From Nostoc sp. ATCC 53789 (GTDB taxonomy: Bacteria > Cyanobacteriota > Cyanobacteriia > Cyanobacteriales > Nostocaceae): DNA of 64,000 nt. The number at the start of each line of letters is the position of its first letter. The first letter of the stretch is position 1. The stretch lies in the NCBI RefSeq assembly GCF_009873495.1, contig NZ_CP046703.1:496001-560000 (forward strand), given 5' to 3'. Below, in pieces: positions 60,730 through 64,000 of this stretch. The notes beneath the pieces were generated by a model. That model ran no database searches. It was not told where the DNA came from and saw nothing but the letters and a program-made list of their open reading frames with translations. Made by a program: the position numbers and the translations under genes.

Positions 60730-63700
60730 TCAATAATTTCTTGCAGCTAAGTATTGATACATCTGCCAACGGGTCTTCACATCTGCTTGAGCTTCTTTAA
60801 GTAATTGCTGTGCCGCTTCTTCGTTACTCTTAGTCAACATCTTGAAGCGGTTTTCTAGATACATATATTGCTCTAGCGGTAACTTTGGTGTGCGTGAATC
60901 AAGTTGTAGTGGGTTTTCTCCTTGCTTGATGCGGTCTGGATTAAACCGATACAGCAACCATTGACCAGAATCGACAGCAGCTTTTTGATTCTGCATTGCT
61001 GTACTCATGTTGATCCCGTGGGCAATACAATGGCTGTAGGCAATAATTAGCGATGGGCCTTGATAAGCCTCAGCTTCTAGGAATGCCTTGAGAGTGTGTT
61101 CATCTCGTGCGCCCATTGCGACGCTGGCAATATAGACATTGCCATAAGTCATGGCCATTAAACCCAAGTCTTTTTTAGGCGCAGCTTTACCCCCAGATGC
61201 AAATTTGGCTACAGCGGCTTTGGGAGTGGCTTTGGACATTTGTCCACCTGTATTGGAATAAACTTCAGTATCGAGAATGAGAATATTAACGTTGTGTCCA
61301 CTGGCTAAGACGTGATCTAATCCTCCAAAGCCGATATCGTAACCCCAGCCATCACCACCGATAATCCAAACGCTCTTTTTCACTAAATAATCAGCTAGCG
61401 ATTTTAGATTTTGAATTTTTGATTTTTGATTGGGGTTTGGTTGATGATTGACGATTTCATCTAGCCGTTTTTTCAGCAATTCTATTCGTTCTCGCTGTTC
61501 CCAAATATCAGCTTCATCTTTTTGTTCGGCATTGAGGATACTATTTGCCAGTTCTTCACCCACATCTGTTATCAGATATTTGAGTAATTCTGCGGCAAAT
61601 TCTGCTTGTTTATCAATCGAAATGCGAAAACCGAGGCCAAATTCGGCGTTATCTTCAAATAACGAGTTTGACCAAGCTGGCCCGCGTCCTGCGGCGTTGT
61701 GCGTCCAAGGTGTGGTAGGTAAATTACCGCCATAGATAGAAGAACAACCAGTGGCATTGGCAACAATCATGCGATCGCCAAATAACTGCGTTGCTAACTT
61801 AATATAAGGTGTCTCGCCACAACCAGCGCAAGCCCCAGAAAATTCAAACAATGGTTCTTGCATTTGCTGTTGGTTAATATGAGTCAGCTTCAAATGACTT
61901 CTATCTGGATTAGGAATACTCAAAAAGAAATCCCAATTTTCCCGTTCTTGTTCACGTAATGGTCTTTGCGGTTCCATATTGATTGCTTTGCGGCGTAGTT
62001 CTGATTTATTCTTCGCCGGACAAACATCTACGCAAATTCCGCAGCCAGTACAATCTTCTGCTGCCACTTGGATAGTATATTTAAAACCTTGCCAATCATG
62101 GTCTTTGGCATTGGTACTCTTAAACATTAATGGTGCATTTTCTAACTGCTGCGGTTCGTAAACTTTACTACGGATGACACTATGAGGGCATACCATGATG
62201 CACTTGCCACACTGAATGCAGACATCTGTATCCCAAACGGGTATTTCCTGGGCAATGTTACGTTTTTCCCATTTCGCTGTACCAGTGGGATAAGTACCGT
62301 CTGCTGGTAAAGCGCTAACAGGTAGTTCATCCCCTTCACGGACAATCATTTTACCAAGAACATCACGGACAAATGGGGGTGCAGCATCAAGAATTGGAGA
62401 TTGTTTTCCTTTCCCATTCCCTATTCCCAATTCCCTATTCCCCACTTCAAACAAATTTTCCAAAGTGGTATCTACTACTTTGAGGTTCATCTGCACAATT
62501 TCGTCGCCTTTCTTGCCGTAACTCTTGCGAATAGAGTTTTTGATTTCTGCAATCGCTTCTTCTCGTGGTAGTACACCCGATAAAGCGAAGAAACAAACCT
62601 GCATGACTGTGTTGATTCTGCCAGCCATGCCTGCTTGACGAGCAACTTTATAGGCATTAATTACATAAAATTTCAGATGCTTTTGAATAATTTGTTCTTG
62701 TACTGATGGCGGTAGATGATTCCAAACTTCATCCTTTTCATAAGGAGAATTAACTAAGAATGTTCCACCTGGTACGATGTCTTTCAAAATAGGAAATTTT
62801 TCAATAAATTCCCATTGGTGACAGGCAACAAAGTTAGCTTTGCTGATTAAATAGGTCGAGCGAATTAATTGTGAACCAAAGCGTAGATGCGAAACTGTGA
62901 CGGAACCTGATTTCTTGGAATCGTAGACAAAATAGCCTTGAGCATAATTGTTTGTTTCTTCTCCAATAATTTTGATTGAGTTTTTATTAGCGCCCACTGT
63001 TCCATCGGCACCCAAACCATAAAAAATCGCCCTTACCGTGGTGTCTGGTTCAATACTAAAGTCAGGGTCATAATTCAAACTGGTGTAGGTGACATCATCA
63101 TTAATGCCGATAGTAAAATGATTTTTTGGTTCAGCCGCAGCCAGGTTATCAAAGACAGCTTTAATCATTGCTGGCGTGAATTCTTTAGAAGATAAACCGT
63201 AGCGACCACCGACGACTTGAGGCAGAAAGTCAGCACTTCGGCTACGCTCAGTGACCGAGGGGCGGAGGGGCAGAGGGGAATCTAATCCTAATTTTTCCCC
63301 TGTTCCCCATACTTCATACAAAGCTGTAACTACATCAAGGTAAAGGGGTTCACCAGATGCGCCTGGTTCTTTGGTGCGGTCTAAAACTGCAATGCTACGG
63401 GTAGTTGCTGGTAAAGCGGTGACAAATCGCATCGCATCATAAGGGCGATATAGTCGTACTTTCAAAACGCCTACTTTCTCGCCATTAGCGTTGAGGTAAT
63501 TGACTGTTTCATGTACAGCCTCACAACCGGAACCCATCAGCACAATGACTCGTTCGGCTTCTGAGTCGCCGTGGTATTCAAATAGTTGGTATTGTCGCCC
63601 AGTCATGGCAGCAAATTCATCCATGACTTTTTGGGTGATATCTGCACAAGCTAGATAGTAAGGATTGACAGTTTCTCTGGCTTGGAAGTAGACATCAGGA

Positions 63701-64000
63701 TTTTGTGTTGTCCCGCGCAAAACTGGTTTATCGGGGGTGAGGGCACGTGAACGATGGGCGAATACTAATTCATTGGGAATGAACTCTCGCAAATCATCTT
63801 CTGTTAAAGTTTCTACTTTGTTAATTTCGTGGGAGGTACGAAAGCCATCAAAAAAGTGGAGAAAGGGTATTCGTGATTCTAGGGTTGCGCGTGTTGCTAT
63901 CAAAGCAAAGTCTTGTGCTTCTTGCACTGATGCGGCACACAACATAGCAAAACCAGTACCACGCGCTGCCATGACATCGCTGTGGTCGCCGAAAATGGAG
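60730..64000 (-). CDS. nifJ: Pyruvate:ferredoxin (flavodoxin) oxidoreductase, 5' partial
   Basis: Runs off the right edge (…SIFGDHSDVMAARGTG); about 1090 residues are seen of the roughly 1190-1200 usual for single-chain PFOR. Converts pyruvate and CoA to acetyl-CoA and CO2 with reduction of flavodoxin or ferredoxin. Visible: the pyruvate-domain end, domain III ('HEFGSQLIRSTYLISKANFVACHQ'-type), two 4Fe-4S motifs CIQCGKCIMVCP and CTGCGICVDVCP, an additional Cys cluster (GACAGCGETPY) and the TPP-binding region 'IIGGDGWGYDIGFGGLDHVLASG'. Three stretches look like in-frame repeat insertions (near 63230-63300, 62400-62450 and 61395-61445). Downstream DHOD-like gene is probably cotranscribed. Confidence 0.95.
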   Translation of the reverse strand, partial: SIFGDHSDVMAARGTGFAMLCAASVQEAQDFALIATRATLESRIPFLHFFDGFRTSHEINKVETLTEDDLREFIPNELVFAHRSRALTPDKPVLRGTTQNPDVYFQARETVNPYYLACADITQKVMDEFAAMTGRQYQLFEYHGDSEAERVIVLMGSGCEAVHETVNYLNANGEKVGVLKVRLYRPYDAMRFVTALPATTRSIAVLDRTKEPGASGEPLYLDVVTALYEVWGTGEKLGLDSPLPLRPSVTERSRSADFLPQVVGGRYGLSSKEFTPAMIKAVFDNLAAAEPKNHFTIGINDDVTYTSLNYDPDFSIEPDTTVRAIFYGLGADGTVGANKNSIKIIGEETNNYAQGYFVYDSKKSGSVTVSHLRFGSQLIRSTYLISKANFVACHQWEFIEKFPILKDIVPGGTFLVNSPYEKDEVWNHLPPSVQEQIIQKHLKFYVINAYKVARQAGMAGRINTVMQVCFFALSGVLPREEAIAEIKNSIRKSYGKKGDEIVQMNLKVVDTTLENLFEVGNRELGIGNGKGKQSPILDAAPPFVRDVLGKMIVREGDELPVSALPADGTYPTGTAKWEKRNIAQEIPVWDTDVCIQCGKCIMVCPHSVIRSKVYEPQQLENAPLMFKSTNAKDHDWQGFKYTIQVAAEDCTGCGICVDVCPAKNKSELRRKAINMEPQRPLREQERENWDFFLSIPNPDRSHLKLTHINQQQMQEPLFEFSGACAGCGETPYIKLATQLFGDRMIVANATGCSSIYGGNLPTTPWTHNAAGRGPAWSNSLFEDNAEFGLGFRISIDKQAEFAAELLKYLITDVGEELANSILNAEQKDEADIWEQRERIELLKKRLDEIVNHQPNPNQKSKIQNLKSLADYLVKKSVWIIGGDGWGYDIGFGGLDHVLASGHNVNILILDTEVYSNTGGQMSKATPKAAVAKFASGGKAAPKKDLGLMAMTYGNVYIASVAMGARDEHTLKAFLEAEAYQGPSLIIAYSHCIAHGINMSTAMQNQKAAVDSGQWLLYRFNPDRIKQGENPLQLDSRTPKLPLEQYMYLENRFKMLTKSNEEAAQQLLKEAQADVKTRWQMYQYLAARNY

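Overview
The window is chromosomal DNA from a filamentous, probably heterocyst-forming cyanobacterium of the Nostoc/Anabaena/Calothrix type. Evidence: very frequent HIP1 octamers (GCGATCGC) on low-GC DNA, a cyanobacterial-type porin, a CmpABCD transporter with the cyanobacterial CmpC fusion, hoxEF, nifJ, a Ser/Thr kinase-ATPase-histidine kinase giant protein, and many dispersed repeats. I saw no tRNA, rRNA or CRISPR array. Two genes are cut by the edges: a porin on the left and nifJ on the right.

Layout. 1-5.2 kb: porin end, thioredoxin, fabG, chromate-type transporter. 5.2-7.1 kb: an IS110-family element in repeats. 7.4-12 kb: a GST-like protein, an OmpR-type two-component pair (RppA/RppB-like) split by a nested mobile repeat, and a small membrane-anchored protein with an internal duplication. 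12.4-19.5 kb (minus): a DUF58 protein and a four-gene ABC transporter that I read as bicarbonate (cmpABCD) rather than nitrate, with a 42-bp tandem array between cmpC and cmpD. 20.1-24.8 kb (minus): a protein-kinase-like protein, argJ, two tandem small-RNA candidates, gatB. 25.2-29 kb: nested MITEs, an intact IS630 element with TA duplications, a small gene behind two CIRCE-like operators, a cyanophycin-synthetase-like ATP-grasp protein and a 78-aa protein. 29.8-34.9 kb: a hybrid histidine kinase with a LOV photosensor domain, overlapping by 4 nt a REC-GGDEF diguanylate cyclase. 35.2-41 kb: an alpha/beta hydrolase, then an acetoacetate-decarboxylase-like protein next to a carotenoid-desaturase-like FAD oxidoreductase. 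41.3-46.6 kb: the 1778-aa kinase. 46.7-48.9 kb (minus): hoxEF. 49.5-57.7 kb: pfkA, a CheY-like regulator divergent from a PAS-rich histidine kinase, ppsA. 57.9-59.7 kb: an IS200/IS605 element with divergent tnpA and tnpB. 59.7-64 kb (minus): a dihydroorotate-dehydrogenase-like gene behind nifJ.

Themes. Signalling is dense: four histidine kinases, several receivers, one diguanylate cyclase, two protein-kinase-type domains. Carbon and redox metabolism is represented by cmpABCD, pfkA, ppsA, nifJ and hoxEF. Most notable is the repeat load: at least four short-element families can be delimited by terminal inverted repeats plus target duplications (TA, TAA, 9 bp, 10 bp). Several elements are nested, one touches a start codon, and short repeat-like segments seem to lie in frame inside nifJ and the LOV kinase gene.
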